Under the pieces are notes generated by a model. The model made no database searches, was not told where the DNA came from, and saw nothing but the letters and a program-made list of their open reading frames with translations. Shown here piece by piece: positions 12,131 to 22,410 of a stretch of DNA of 64,000 nucleotides; within the stretch, counting starts at the first letter, position 1, and the number at the start of each line of letters is the position of its first letter. Position numbers and translations under genes: made by a program. The DNA comes from Letharia columbiana (taxonomy: Eukaryota > Ascomycota > Lecanoromycetes > Lecanorales > Parmeliaceae), in the NCBI RefSeq assembly GCF_014066305.1, contig NW_023501060.1:669404-733403 (forward strand), given 5' to 3'.

Positions 12131-13900
12131 ATGTCGTTCAGAATTGATGCTCTACGCTCGCTCAATCGATGGCAAAGCAAAGGGATCAAGCAGCCTTTGA
12201 CTGGAAAGAACAGCTTCCGCCAATACGCTGATGCTTTCTATCAGCCTGTTTATCGAACATCATGGAGGGCGCGAATTGGATACTTTTTCAGTGAGTAGCT
12301 ATTACTACATCCCTCGTCAACGCTTGGAGCTGATGCATGTTTAGCGGGTGCAATCTCATTGGTTGTGCTAGGTAATGCTTTGGACCATTGGGTGCCTGGA
12401 CTGTGGAGACGTCAGGATTGGTCTTCTGCCCTGGCTGCCGCTTCTTCGACCTCGCCGCTGTCTAAAACCCCTAAACCTCTGCACAACATCACCGACCAAA
12501 ACATGAGCGAGGCACGCAAAGAGCTCATCGGCATCGTTGGCCACGATGGCGTAGACGACACCCCTGGCAACCTGCAATCTCGTTCGAGGACTGAATGGTC
12601 TCCGTCTCCGGGAAGCACCTGTGCTGCTCTCATCATCTTCCCACGCGATACCAGAGACGTCAGCGAGATCATGAAAGTGTGTCACCGCCGCCATATCCCT
12701 GTCACAGGGTTCTCCGGTGGCACAAGTCTTGACGGTGCTTTAGCATCCACCCGCGGCGGTATCTGCATTGATTTCTCACGTATGAATCGTATCTTGAAGG
12801 TGCATGATCGAGATATGGATGTCGTGGTCCAGCCTGCTGTTGGTTGGGAAGATCTGAATGCGCGGCTTGCCGAGATCGATCTCTTCTTCCCACCGGATCC
12901 GGGGCCTGGAGCACAAATTGGTGGCATGATTGGAACCGGTTGTTCGGGCACGAACGCTTATCGCTATGGTACGATGAAAGACTGGGTCATTTCTACCACA
13001 GTCGTGCTGGCGGATGGCACCATTGTCAAGACAAGGAATCGACCAAGAAAATCGACAGCTGGATATGACTTGACGAGGCTCATAGTTGGATCCTCGGGTA
13101 CTTTAGGCTTGGTTACTGAGGCTGTCTTAAAGGTAACCTCGAAGCCTGAGAACGAGCAAGTCGCGGTCATTGCATTTCCTAGCAGCGCCAAGGCTGTCAG
13201 TACAGTCATTGACGTTGTCCAGAAAGGTATACAGCTTGCAGCTGTGGAGCTGCTCGACCATAATACCATGAGAGCAGTGAATCAAAGCGGGTATTCCGAC
13301 AAGGAATGGAAAGAGACCCCAACACTATTTGTGAAGTTCTCGGGGACGAAGAGCGCCGTACAAGAGCAAGTCGATATACTGAAAGCGCTCGCAGATAAGC
13401 ACGGTCGAGAATCCTTTGAGTCGTCAAGCGACCCCGAACAGATCGCTGCGCTATGGGCCGCTCGCAAAACAGCTCTCTGGAGCCTCATCGCGCAGAAGCG
13501 CGATCCAGACGACAAGTTCTTAGGCTCCGATGTTGCAGTCCCTATATCTCGATTGGCCGAGATCATCGACGAAAGTGACTCCAAAATCAAAGCAGCAGGT
13601 CTGCTTGGCTCGACTCTTGGCCATGTTGGCGATGGAAATTTCCACGCCTCCATCCTTTACGGGGAGAAAGACAGGGTTGCGGCGGAAAATATCATAGCAG
13701 ATATCCGACGGCGAGGCATCGAGATGGAGGGAACTGTAACCGGGGAGCATGGTGTTGGTCTGGCGCTAAGGGATATGTTGGAGGTTGAGTTGGGCGAGAA
13801 TGCTGTTGATATGATGCGGAAGATCAAAGTGGCATTGGATCCACTGTGTCTGCTAAATTGCGACAAGATCGTACGAGTGGAACCCAATGATGGGCAATAA
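12131..13900 (+). CDS. DLD1: D-lactate dehydrogenase (cytochrome), mitochondrial
   Basis: Oxidises D-lactate to pyruvate with FAD and passes electrons to cytochrome c. Exons 12131-12290 and 12345-13900 encode 571 residues; the 54-nt intron starts GTGAGT and ends TTTAG. Residues 1-50 are basic and serine-rich, like a mitochondrial presequence, followed by a hydrophobic segment (FFTGAISLVVLGNAL) likely to anchor it in the inner membrane. The FAD-binding PCMH fold shows PVTGFSGGTSLDGAL near residue 175 and GGMIGTGCSGTNAYRYG near 245. The C-terminal oxidase part has LGHVGDGNFHA near 475 and GEHGVGLALRD near 520. Length and motif order match yeast Dld1. No disruption seen. Confidence 0.93.
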
Positions 13901-14379
13901 AAGTTACCCGGGAAGGCTCAAGCGGGAGATCTGAAGACGATGAAATGACGTTAAGTCTTTCGGTTTTTGGTGAGTAAGTACCTTCTGTATCGCGCTTTTC
14001 AGATCATGTTGGACTGTAGGCACTTCAACGTATGTCTAACGACCCGCTGACATGCCCTTGGCATGACTCACGAATTATGCTCACATTATTCCTTCATGGC
14101 TAGAATTCCGTTTGAAGGCCAAGGCTTCGGCCTCAGGGATCATGTGTGGCGAGGGGGTGTCGTATCAAGATATTCAACTATTTTAAATGCATTTAATGAA
14201 AATTTGGATGTTTCTCATATATCTGATCTTTCTATTCTCCTTCTTCATACACCCTCCATTATTCCATCACCGCGTTTGGAGACCTTAGAAATCCTGATTT
14301 TCCAGGAGACGTATTTATACCAGAATACATTCATCTACGAACAACCTCAAATTTACAAGAGTATCATTCCGACCAAGTC
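13901..14379. other. Intergenic region before RING gene
   Basis: No supported gene. A frame from 14063 overlaps the RING gene in another phase and has no domain. The last 100 bp before 14380 are likely 5' leader. Confidence 0.4.
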
Positions 14380-15195
14380 ATGTCGCCTCAGACACTCACC
14401 CGTCAAGACATCAAAGAAGATGGCAAGCAGCTTCGAACAATCACGTCTGTACATCCGATTACCGACCAAGACGATAGTCAACAGCCTGAACACAATATGG
14501 ATGGTCCATCGTTAAGGCGACCAGATACTCCGATTGCTGGTCAGCAACCCGAAATAACAGACAGTACTCCATGCGAGTCAACAGAACCCTCCTCACCAGC
14601 CAACGCCTCTTCAACAACTCCCACCTCCGGAACATCTACCAACTCACCCCTCGGCCGTCCACCCCCAAGCTCAAAACACTACTATCTTAAAGAAATGTGG
14701 CCCGGCCAGCCCATCTGTCATCTCTGCCAAAAGGAATACGAAAAGACCAACCGCGCCATCCGCGCCCTCCTCTGCGGTGACATCTTTCACCGCGCGTGTA
14801 TCGACCACCTACTCGGCCACAAAGACGGCCGCTGTCCATCGTGCGAGTCTCCAATCCCACCTGAATGGTACATGCCTCACAAGTTCGATCCATCGAAGCC
14901 GCCAGGCTCGCCTTGTCTTTGCCACCCAGCATCCAAAGCCCGTACCACCACGGGGACCAACACCAAGAACGGAGGCCCTTCTTTTACTTCCCCTGGCGTT
15001 TTAGCCATCCGGAAGGTCTACCAGCGCACCAAGGAGATCATGGTTCGTTGCGCACCGCGGCGAAAGCCGGAGAAAGTGTATGCCAGCTACAAGACGGAAA
15101 GTGGGCAGACTAGGTACGTCGAGGGGGAGTCAGGCGTCGGTCTGCCTGGCCCAGGGTCTGGATGTGCCGATGCCGATGGAGACTTACAGTATTAG
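14380..15195 (+). CDS. RING-finger protein with an atypical ligand
   Basis: A 271-residue single-exon gene. Residues 1-100 are polar and Ser/Thr/Pro-rich, probably disordered. A RING-type zinc module follows at about 112-155: CHLC, then LLCGDIFHRACI, then CPSC. In RING-H2 proteins the second element normally reads CGHxFHxxC; here the first histidine is aspartate, giving C-x-D in place of C-x-H. Asp can coordinate zinc, so activity as a ubiquitin ligase is possible but not assured. The basic C-terminal half has no known domain and no membrane segment. The start ATG follows a pyrimidine/adenine-rich leader. Substrate and pathway unknown. Confidence 0.75.
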   Translation: MSPQTLTRQDIKEDGKQLRTITSVHPITDQDDSQQPEHNMDGPSLRRPDTPIAGQQPEITDSTPCESTEPSSPANASSTTPTSGTSTNSPLGRPPPSSKHYYLKEMWPGQPICHLCQKEYEKTNRAIRALLCGDIFHRACIDHLLGHKDGRCPSCESPIPPEWYMPHKFDPSKPPGSPCLCHPASKARTTTGTNTKNGGPSFTSPGVLAIRKVYQRTKEIMVRCAPRRKPEKVYASYKTESGQTRYVEGESGVGLPGPGSGCADADGDLQY

Positions 15196-15714
15196 GTCAG
15201 TCCACTTTTAGTTGGCGTTCTGTGGCTCACTTGTCTGACTATTACTAGGAATGAGTACACAAACGAGTGGTTCATTTCTCAATGTCAGGCCTCAGCCAAA
15301 TTTATTTGAGAGCTTGCAGGTTCAAATGTTTGCCACGCGACAGGGATGTTTCCTCAAACGATGCGACTGATCATTCTCTGGTATGGTTGGATTGTAGAAT
15401 AGCTGATTCCAACCCATTTCCTCCTATTGTACTCAACTTTGTGCTCCATCTCAGGACATTCGTCGCTGCGATCTCAGGGTCGTGGTCCGACGTCGATACT
15501 TTCAGAAACATTGTGCAGCCGTTCTAGACCAATTCTTCGTTCTTGTCTCCGCGAAACCCGTGGATCAGGCGCGCGGAGCAACCTGACTCGGAATCTTTCA
15601 CCGCTTCAATGTCCCGGAGTTCTTCAGCTCCGGTCGAGCAAGCTCTGCAAGCTACTATTTCATTACATTCCTCTACCCATAACTCCTCTGCACTGCACGC
15701 ATTTTTCAGGGGGA
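15196..15714. other. Short intergenic region
   Basis: Only short overlapping frames. No domain recognised. It may include the lost 5' part of the following DUF6604 relic. Confidence 0.35.
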
Positions 15715-16822
15715 TAAAGCTGGCGATCTGTCTGATAATGATCTTAGATTCGACGCGGTCTTGTACCCCATCTACGCATCCTACAAGAAAGCCACAAACG
15801 CAATCGTCATATGGATTTGCTACAGCTGCGAGCGGGAGGTATTTGGGTCAAGACGGCGCCGAAAGGAACCTTTAAAGAGCTGAGGCGAGCAGCGACGACG
15901 ATTGCAAAGTCGAAGTGCACGGACGTACCTCTGAGGATCCCTTATGCGTTCCAGGATGCCATCGAAGCTCGAAAGGAGATCACTACATTCTACAAGCAGC
16001 ATACCAAGATCGACAGTATAGGAATAAAGAAGCACGAGAATTCCACAGATATTTATTTCAACTCACCCAGCTGTAGAAGCATTGAGGAAAATGATAGAAG
16101 TCTGGGTCAAGGCCGTAGTAGGCTCCATTCCGAATATTTTCGCTGCCTGGCTTACCACTGCGGCAGTGGGACGTCTGCGGTACTAATTCAACAGAGGCCC
16201 ATTTTCCATATCACTGAACGCCACGGATCATGGAGTGCTTTATGTTAAGTACAAACCTTTCCTAGGGATTGATAACCATGATAGCAGCGTTTCTCAACTT
16301 CTCGCCCGCGACTCAGCTCAGAACGGTGTTCTTTCTTCGGGTCACGGACTGTTTGGTCCGGCCGAAGCAATCATCCGAGGGTCAAGCACGCAGTTCGAGG
16401 ATAGTACTCTAGAAGTAGCAGTCTTTGAGAACCCTGCAGACTGCGCGGACGACAGAAAACGTCAACACGGCGCTGAGAGTATATTGAAGGATGAACTACA
16501 CGAGAGCATGAAGAAACAAACACCTTCGGCCCTTTGAGGACACAGTATCAGAATCCCTCTACAATATGAACCCTTCGATCAAGAACATACCTGAGATCCA
16601 TCGATCGTCGGACAGCAGCAATGCCCCGGACGGATCGACATCAAGCATCGTGTTCTTCGGTCTGCACCTTTTTGTGGACTCTTACAAGAGTTTCTTGCTC
16701 TGCGACGAAAGCACATCTAAGACCTTGACGTTTCCAGGCGTCACAGATAAGATCAGGTGCATGAGGCTGTGCTGTCTAAACCAAATGGGGGCTAGAAAGA
16801 CGGACAAGCACCTGGTACTTTA
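15715..16822 (+). pseudogene. DUF6604-domain protein, frame-disrupted
   Basis: Pieces of a DUF6604-type fungal protein lie in order but in different frames. They are YPIYASYKKATNAIVIWI near 15760, KTAPKGTFKELRRAA and PYAFQDAIEARKEITTFY at 15850-16000, AVEALRKMIEVWVKAVVG near 16070 in a second frame, VLYVKYKPFLG onward at 16235, and LHLFVDSYKSFLL near 16660. Each change of frame lacks a convincing intron. Two shifts fall within 40 bp at 15805-15845. I read this as a decayed gene, or one damaged by sequencing indels, rather than several genes. The function of DUF6604 is unknown. The family name comes from the YxxYKxxT..W start pattern and is moderately sure. Confidence 0.55.
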
Positions 16823-16996
16823 GGTGGATTGCCTGCCCTGCATTAGTGTAGTAGCGCGACTTGAGGCTCTGCTTTGCGCAAATGCGGATACTCTCTGAGT
16901 CTCTATTCTGACTTGCAGAAAAGCGGTCCATAGAGGAATATTGCTATAGGAGAAGCGACAGCAGCATTAGCCGCGACCCTGATTGCATTCAAACAC

Positions 16997-18211
16997 GTGG
17001 GTTTATTCTTCCATTTGCTTCTTCGACTCTTGTCTCTACGGGAATGCATGGCGCTGCTACAAGCCCGCGCGGCGGCATTGCTGCTGCTCTTCCTCTATGC
17101 ATTCTCCGCCTTCGCAGCTAGTCTTCAGTCGAACGTTTCCAGCCTTTCGAACGCATCCTACTCTGACGCTACCAGCTTGCTGATGGTGAACAGCTCCTCA
17201 AACAACAATGAGTATGGCGACTGCTTCAACCCGGCCACACCGCGTAGGGGCCTCTACCCAGCCAGAGAGCAAGACTGCGTCAACGCTGCCAAGGAACTGT
17301 TTTACTTCAGAGACCCTTTCCGGCCCACTACATTCGCCAGAAGAAATAATGTTGGTTTCAGGCTTCCAAAGGTGGTCCGAAACGGAACGTGCGTCATCTC
17401 AATAGACGTAATGAATGATGCGGATAAGGACAAATTTAAGCCGTGGCTGGTCTATACTACAGCCATGGACATAGCGCACAGATGTACTCAGGCCGCTTTT
17501 GGTTTCGGTGGGAGGAGCATGGCGGGACCGAAGAAGGTGGTAGACGTTCTTGTCTTCGGGAGGGGTTTACCTCTTAAAAATGGGGTAGTTGGGCCGGCAG
17601 AATCGGAGAGTGCTGTCATCGTCGCTAGAGAGCAGTTGGCTCGCGACGATTCAAGCTTGCTGAATGAAACTTCGCTCAACTTGATTGAGCTGTCGGCGGT
17701 GGACACCACTAGTCTGGACGACAGATTGGGCGTAAATGCCCCTCAGCTCGGCGGAGCCTTAGTATGTGCCGATCCACCTCTACCACGCGAACGAGCTTGG
17801 CCGATCAACTTCAGAGATTGTGAGATGGTCACAAACGCAATCTTTGGGGATAGGCAACGCGATCAGAAGTATACCTTTAGCCGAGAACCCGTGGCCACGA
17901 AGTTCTATTATCCTCTTCCTGCGAAGTTTAGGTACAGGTCATGTGTGATCCTTTTGGACATGAACAACAATAATGATCAGGATACAGTGAGGCTGTCGAT
18001 CGTTGAGGCTACTGCATGGGTGCTGGCGCATAAGTGCTCCGGCGAAGAGAGATCCGTGGATCAGTTTGGTGGACGGGCGACTGTGGGTGTTGGAGCGAAG
18101 GACTTGATCAACATATGGGTCTATGGAAGCCTATGGCCAACACCAGGTGGGGCGTCGAACGTGACGGGTCTGATTCTAGCTCAGCCCGCACGCTTGATAG
18201 ATAGCGAGTAG
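16997..18211 (+). CDS. Secreted protein with two copies of an unknown domain
   Basis: A 404-residue single-exon gene. If translation starts at the second ATG (17048), the first 27 residues (an Arg, then a Leu/Ala core ending AFSAFAAS) form a textbook signal peptide; the upstream ATG adds 17 hydrophobic residues. An Asn/Ser linker with N-glycosylation sites follows. Then come two related units of about 110 residues. Unit 1 is near 90-190: QDCVNAAKELF, NGTCVISIDVMND, AMDIAHRCT, FGGRS. Unit 2 is near 275-390: RDCEMVTNAIFG, RSCVILLDMNNN, ATAWVLAHKCS, FGGRATVGV. Each carries three cysteines in matching places. I do not recognise the domain by name; the duplication is plain in the sequence. Likely extracellular or wall-associated. 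Confidence 0.75.
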   Translation: MGLFFHLLLRLLSLRECMALLQARAAALLLLFLYAFSAFAASLQSNVSSLSNASYSDATSLLMVNSSSNNNEYGDCFNPATPRRGLYPAREQDCVNAAKELFYFRDPFRPTTFARRNNVGFRLPKVVRNGTCVISIDVMNDADKDKFKPWLVYTTAMDIAHRCTQAAFGFGGRSMAGPKKVVDVLVFGRGLPLKNGVVGPAESESAVIVAREQLARDDSSLLNETSLNLIELSAVDTTSLDDRLGVNAPQLGGALVCADPPLPRERAWPINFRDCEMVTNAIFGDRQRDQKYTFSREPVATKFYYPLPAKFRYRSCVILLDMNNNNDQDTVRLSIVEATAWVLAHKCSGEERSVDQFGGRATVGVGAKDLINIWVYGSLWPTPGGASNVTGLILAQPARLIDSE

Positions 18212-18560
18212 GGGAAATTTAGATGAATGATAGCCACATGAGCAGCGGTCGGTTCATGTTTCGAGGTCCTGTGAGGAGCTGTGGCCCTATTCAAAGGCCT
18301 CGCACTCGACTATTCAACAAAGAATAGAAGAGAAATAAGAAGAGACGGTTCGCGAATTCGAGAATACTGTAGGTACCTAATTGGAGATTTGCACTAGCGC
18401 TACACCGGGTAGCAGGAGTGAGAATGACCCAGCTTCTAGCGCGTCCAACTACTCACGCTACTCAACGCGCACCCTCAAGGACAACCATTCCTAGTAAACG
18501 AAAAGCACTCAATCTTCTGAAAAGATTCCCCTGGTTTGCACTTAATCTCTCGTCCATAAA
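18212..18560. other. Intergenic region
   Basis: Only shadow frames of the neighbouring gene. No feature seen other than probable leader of the gene at 18561. Confidence 0.35.
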
Positions 18561-19331
18561 ATGTCCAGTCGCCCAGCCAAGCGTGCCCGCTCGGATACAG
18601 ATACGAATGCCGTTGACCCCTCCAAGCTTCCGGAGCTCGTCGACAGCATCGACCCAAAAACAATCGCAAGTCTCCTCATTACCGCAGCGAAAATCTACCC
18701 AGAAATTGCGTCCATCGTCCAACGGGAAGTTGATCGCATCGCCGCAACTGAGCGCACCAAAGTCCTGGACTTTGATTATCTCTCTAAGTCGGCGTGGAAG
18801 ACACTGAACGTCACATATGATCGCATGAAGGGCTCGCATGCATATGAGATGGCCGGAGAGGCGGCAGAGAGCATTGAGGCGTGCTTTGAGACAATTCGAA
18901 CCCGTTGCCCGAAGACTGCTAGTTTCAAGACCAAAGAGAGTGCACTGGAGACATTGAGAAAGATTGCGAAGTCGATATGTTTGAGCGATGGGGTGGTGGG
19001 CCATGAAATTAGGCAGGACTATGATTCTGGAGGAGAATTGGTGCCAGTAATGTTGGAAATTGCGGAAAGCCTGACATCTGAAGAGCTGGAAAGGCTGAGG
19101 CCGTGGTGCGATGATAAGCTGATAGAGCTACAAGGAATTGCTGATAGTTACTGCATTTTCGAGGATTTGGGTCAGGTCATAGACCTTTGGGGTGGAGACG
19201 AGGAGGACGAGGACCAGAGCAGCAGTGATAGCAACGAAGAAGTCGAAAGCAGAAGTGGAGATGAAGAGGAAGTTGAGGATGAAAGATTCGTCGCGGGCAT
19301 GCTAGCCCAGAAACACTTTGAGATACTCTGA
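18561..19331 (+). CDS. Helical acidic-tailed protein, possibly Cut8/Sts1-like
   Basis: A 256-residue single-exon gene. It opens with a basic nuclear-localisation-like patch (RPAKRAR), followed by an all-helical region: LPELVDSIDPKTIASLLITAA near 23-43, then ETLRKIAKSICL. It ends in a strongly acidic Glu/Asp/Ser tail from about 210. The arrangement (basic N-terminus, helical bundle beginning with a leucine-rich LDxxxxxxLL helix) resembles Cut8/Sts1, which tethers proteasomes at the nuclear envelope, but I cannot confirm this without a profile search. Treat it as a conserved nuclear hypothetical protein. The gene itself looks real: long frame, good start context after an A/T-rich leader, no breaks. 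Confidence 0.65.
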   Translation: MSSRPAKRARSDTDTNAVDPSKLPELVDSIDPKTIASLLITAAKIYPEIASIVQREVDRIAATERTKVLDFDYLSKSAWKTLNVTYDRMKGSHAYEMAGEAAESIEACFETIRTRCPKTASFKTKESALETLRKIAKSICLSDGVVGHEIRQDYDSGGELVPVMLEIAESLTSEELERLRPWCDDKLIELQGIADSYCIFEDLGQVIDLWGGDEEDEDQSSSDSNEEVESRSGDEEEVEDERFVAGMLAQKHFEIL

Positions 19332-19452
19332 ACGTTGTGCTATGTGCCGTTACGGCTTAGACATCGACTGAGACCATGGCTCAGCACGGGCTGAAACAAC
19401 AGTAGTCAGTTCGTACCAGTTGCGCCAAACGAGAGCGCTGCTTTCCGCAAAG

Positions 19453-20059
19453 CATTTAGCGTATTCAAAAACATCTGGAATGCTTGGCACCGGAGATCAC
19501 CCAAATTCGTACTATAGTATAGAAATCTCTCCGCAAAATCATTCAAATCAAGTAGCCACATCGCAAATAGTCGCATTTAATTAATTTTGAAGCTATATAA
19601 CCTCAGCTATACGTCCTAAACGCACCAATAACGTAGTAGCCACCGAACCGCCGCCGTCGCCGCCCCTCAGTCGCCGTCGCAGTAAGAATTACCCCCCCAT
19701 AACTACTGAAATAGCCTCTGCTTAAGAAGCTTAAAAATAGATAAATGGGGGGCTGAGTGTTAGCAGCAGCCGGGACCCTACGACGGCCCTGCGGCCAAGT
19801 ATTTAGGTCCAAATAGGGGTGTCTGACTGTCAAGCGCAGACACCCCCGGGACCAGGCTTTTTTAGCTGAGTTGCTAACACTGAGGAACATACCAAGACTT
19901 CAGTATAGCTTCATCTTTTTATTGAGGACCTATGTTAACGATAGCAGTGTTATTAAATGATTTTGCGGAGAGATTTCTATGCTACAGTACGAATTTGGGT
20001 GTGTGGTGTGAAAGATCTCCGGTGCCAAGCATTCCAGATGTTTTTGAATACGCTAAATG
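19453..20059. mobile_element. Inverted-repeat (MITE-like) element
   Basis: Left arm 19453-19543 (91 bp) is nearly the exact reverse complement of right arm 19956-20059 (104 bp). The difference is one 13-bp stretch in the right arm and two single-base changes. The arms enclose about 410 bp with no coding frame. A second inner inverted repeat (19752-19775 with 19866-19885) and a GC-rich hairpin at 19816-19846 lie inside. Size and lack of a gene fit a non-autonomous DNA element or a foldback element. No target-site duplication was identified with confidence. Confidence 0.65.
19816..19846. repeat. Hairpin shared with 47949-47980
   Basis: A perfect 10-bp stem (GGGGTGTCTG / CAGACACCCC) with an 11-nt loop, preceded by AATA and followed by CGGG. 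The same arrangement, with a partly compensated stem, occurs at 47949-47980, also inside an inverted-repeat element. Confidence 0.6.
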
Positions 20060-20890
20060 TGGAACGACTACAACCTGGAAGCGGGAGGTGGAGCCAAAAT
20101 GACGGGTTGTTGGCAATTACGGCACTTCTGCGTATTTGGATCAGGTCAATGAGCTGTGGCCTTTAAAAGCTAGGATGAGAAGGAGGCTGTGCATGAGCAT
20201 GAAACACGAGCACGCTGCTGAATGTCGCGAGAGATTCGCCGCCGGACGCGGAAGTTCAGACTGGAAGATCAAAGCAAAGGCAGCGGCCTACCGCCATGGT
20301 CTTTAAAGTCAATGTGGAGACCCAGGCACTGGATAGGCTCTTGATGGGGTTTAGTAATCGTGGACCACGAAGCGATAATAGGGCCACGATTAGGTCTTTA
20401 GATGCAGAACGTTCTGGGACCGGAGGTGACTGCTACGACTGGATGGCCTACGCTTTGTGGAAGATGGTCTGGTAGGCCAAACCTTTTTGTCGGACGACTG
20501 CTTGATTCTCTTCTTATGCAGGGACTTGCCTATTTGGCTTCTCAGGGGGAATTAGAGCAAGCATTGGGTTCAGGCCGCTGGACCGGTACCCGCATTTTGT
20601 TGCCCAACCATTTATCAGCCAGGGTAGCATACGCATTGACAGTAACAGGCCATAGTTCCAGAAACAAGCAAAGAAGAAGGCGGATAATTGGACATTTCTC
20701 GTCTTCATGCCGCAGAGCCGCAGACGCGCTTCATTATATGGCTGCGGCACTGATTGTAGTTGCAAGCATTGCACAAAATTAAACACCACAGCATTTCCTT
20801 CTTAGTCCTCGTCTTAGCTCTCCTTTCTTTCTTTCTTTCTATCTTTCTTTCGTTGTTCGACTGTGCAATTACGAGTATATACTTTACATC
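20060..20890. other. Intergenic region upstream of aspartic protease
   Basis: No supported gene. A CTTT/TTTC-rich pyrimidine tract at 20820-20855 lies just before the protease start and is typical of a fungal core promoter. Confidence 0.45.
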
Positions 20891-22410
20891 ATGCATTGCT
20901 TCCACCTCCTTCCACTATTCACATGTATAGCTCTGTCTAAAAGCCAAGAGACGATTCCTCCTTTCAAATTGCCCCTTCAGCGCAGAAACACCGGTATATC
21001 TGCGGTCCAATCGTCAATGTCCCAATGGGATACTAATGTAACCATTGGGGGCCAGAACGTAACCTTGGAAATTGACACAGGCTCTTCCTTCTTGTGAGAG
21101 CTGCTTTCGAAAGTGTTCATACAGGTCCAAGATCTTCTAACAACATGTCCCAGATGGGTCCTCGATCCGTCCCTTTCTGCATTGAACTCCAGTAACCGGG
21201 GCACGTATGACTACACCAAGAGTCGTACAGTGAGCCCTGTGAACGAATCCTTCACCGTTGCGTACGGAGGAGGTCTAGTCACAGGGCGTGTGATCGAAGA
21301 GACCGTCACAATCGGTGGCCTCACGTTCAACAACGTTTCGATGGGTATCGCCAATGCTAGTTCTCCGTATTTCCTTGAACAGCCTTCTATCGGACTGTTG
21401 GGTCTGGGTCCTCAGCCCACCTATGGTATGATAGCCCCTGTGGCCTTGTGGTGCTTTGGTTCAAACTCAGTAGCAGTGATTGGGCGCTGATCAAACCACC
21501 CCCGGCACCCAGCTCGAGCCTTACCAGCTCCGTTTTCTGTTTCAGAGATGCAAAGCTTCGCCTTGGACTTCAAAGTTACAGGCTCGGACGGCTCGGCCAG
21601 TATCGAGTTTGGCGGCATCGATCATAGCAAATACGTAGGCCAACTCGCGAACGCACCCTTGAACAGCACGGATGGCCACTGGGCGGTCGACGACGTGGAC
21701 TTCAGCGTTGGGAATGTGCGCATGAACACTAGCACATATGTCGTTCTAGGTGCGTATCGCTCCATCCATTAAGACTCCTCAACCTAGCCTGCCTTAACCT
21801 AACCTGCTGTTTCGCTCTTCACAGACACAGGCGCAGGACACAACATAGCCACCCCGTCGTCAGTTGCTGAAGCCTATTACAGTCGAGTGCCCGGAGCCGT
21901 CTTCGATGATCGTATCGGCGATGGCATTTCACTGTGGTACGTGTCTTCCGCGGTCCGAACTTTGAGCAATTTTCGAGTCACGGCTTGGGCAGTATTTGCT
22001 TCTTTCTGTAGATGTGTTCCCGGGCCCGCAGAAGCAGTCTGAAGAGCCAGCGCTGACTCCGAAACCTCCAATCACCCAGGCTCGTCCCGTGCAACGCAAC
22101 GCTCCCTGACCTGGCTCTGCACATCGGCAACGGCACAGCCACTGTCGCCGGCGCATCCATGATTGGACTCCCCGTCAATGCATCTACGTCTTTGGATTCT
22201 TCATCGAGTGGTGAGTCCTTTCGCTTGGCCTGATTCGTCCTTCGATTCTATGGAACGCTGGGTCCCTGATGAGACGTAGCTGTGTATTGTAACCCGAGTA
22301 TTCAGAACGCTTCCGATCCGAAACTGTTGGGCTTCCCGTTCTTTGAGAACAATTACGTCGTGTTCAATCAGACGGGGAAGCCGTCGCTTTTATACGCCCC
22401 GTATGCATAG
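20891..22410 (+). CDS. Pepsin-like aspartic protease, secreted
   Basis: Six exons (20891-21093, 21154-21425, 21546-21749, 21825-21936, 22080-22210, 22280-22410) join in frame to 350 residues, with GT..AG at every intron. A signal peptide covers about the first 18 residues. A possible Kex2-type site (QRR near 30-32) ends a short propeptide. The first catalytic motif is IDTGSS at 61-66, followed across intron 1 by FLWV. The second is VVLDTGAG, with Asp near 227; most relatives have DTGT/S at that place, so the fourth position Ala is unusual. Several NxS/T sites suggest glycosylation. There is no obvious GPI tail. At 350 residues it is slightly shorter than most secreted fungal pepsins. No substrate inferred. 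Confidence 0.87.
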
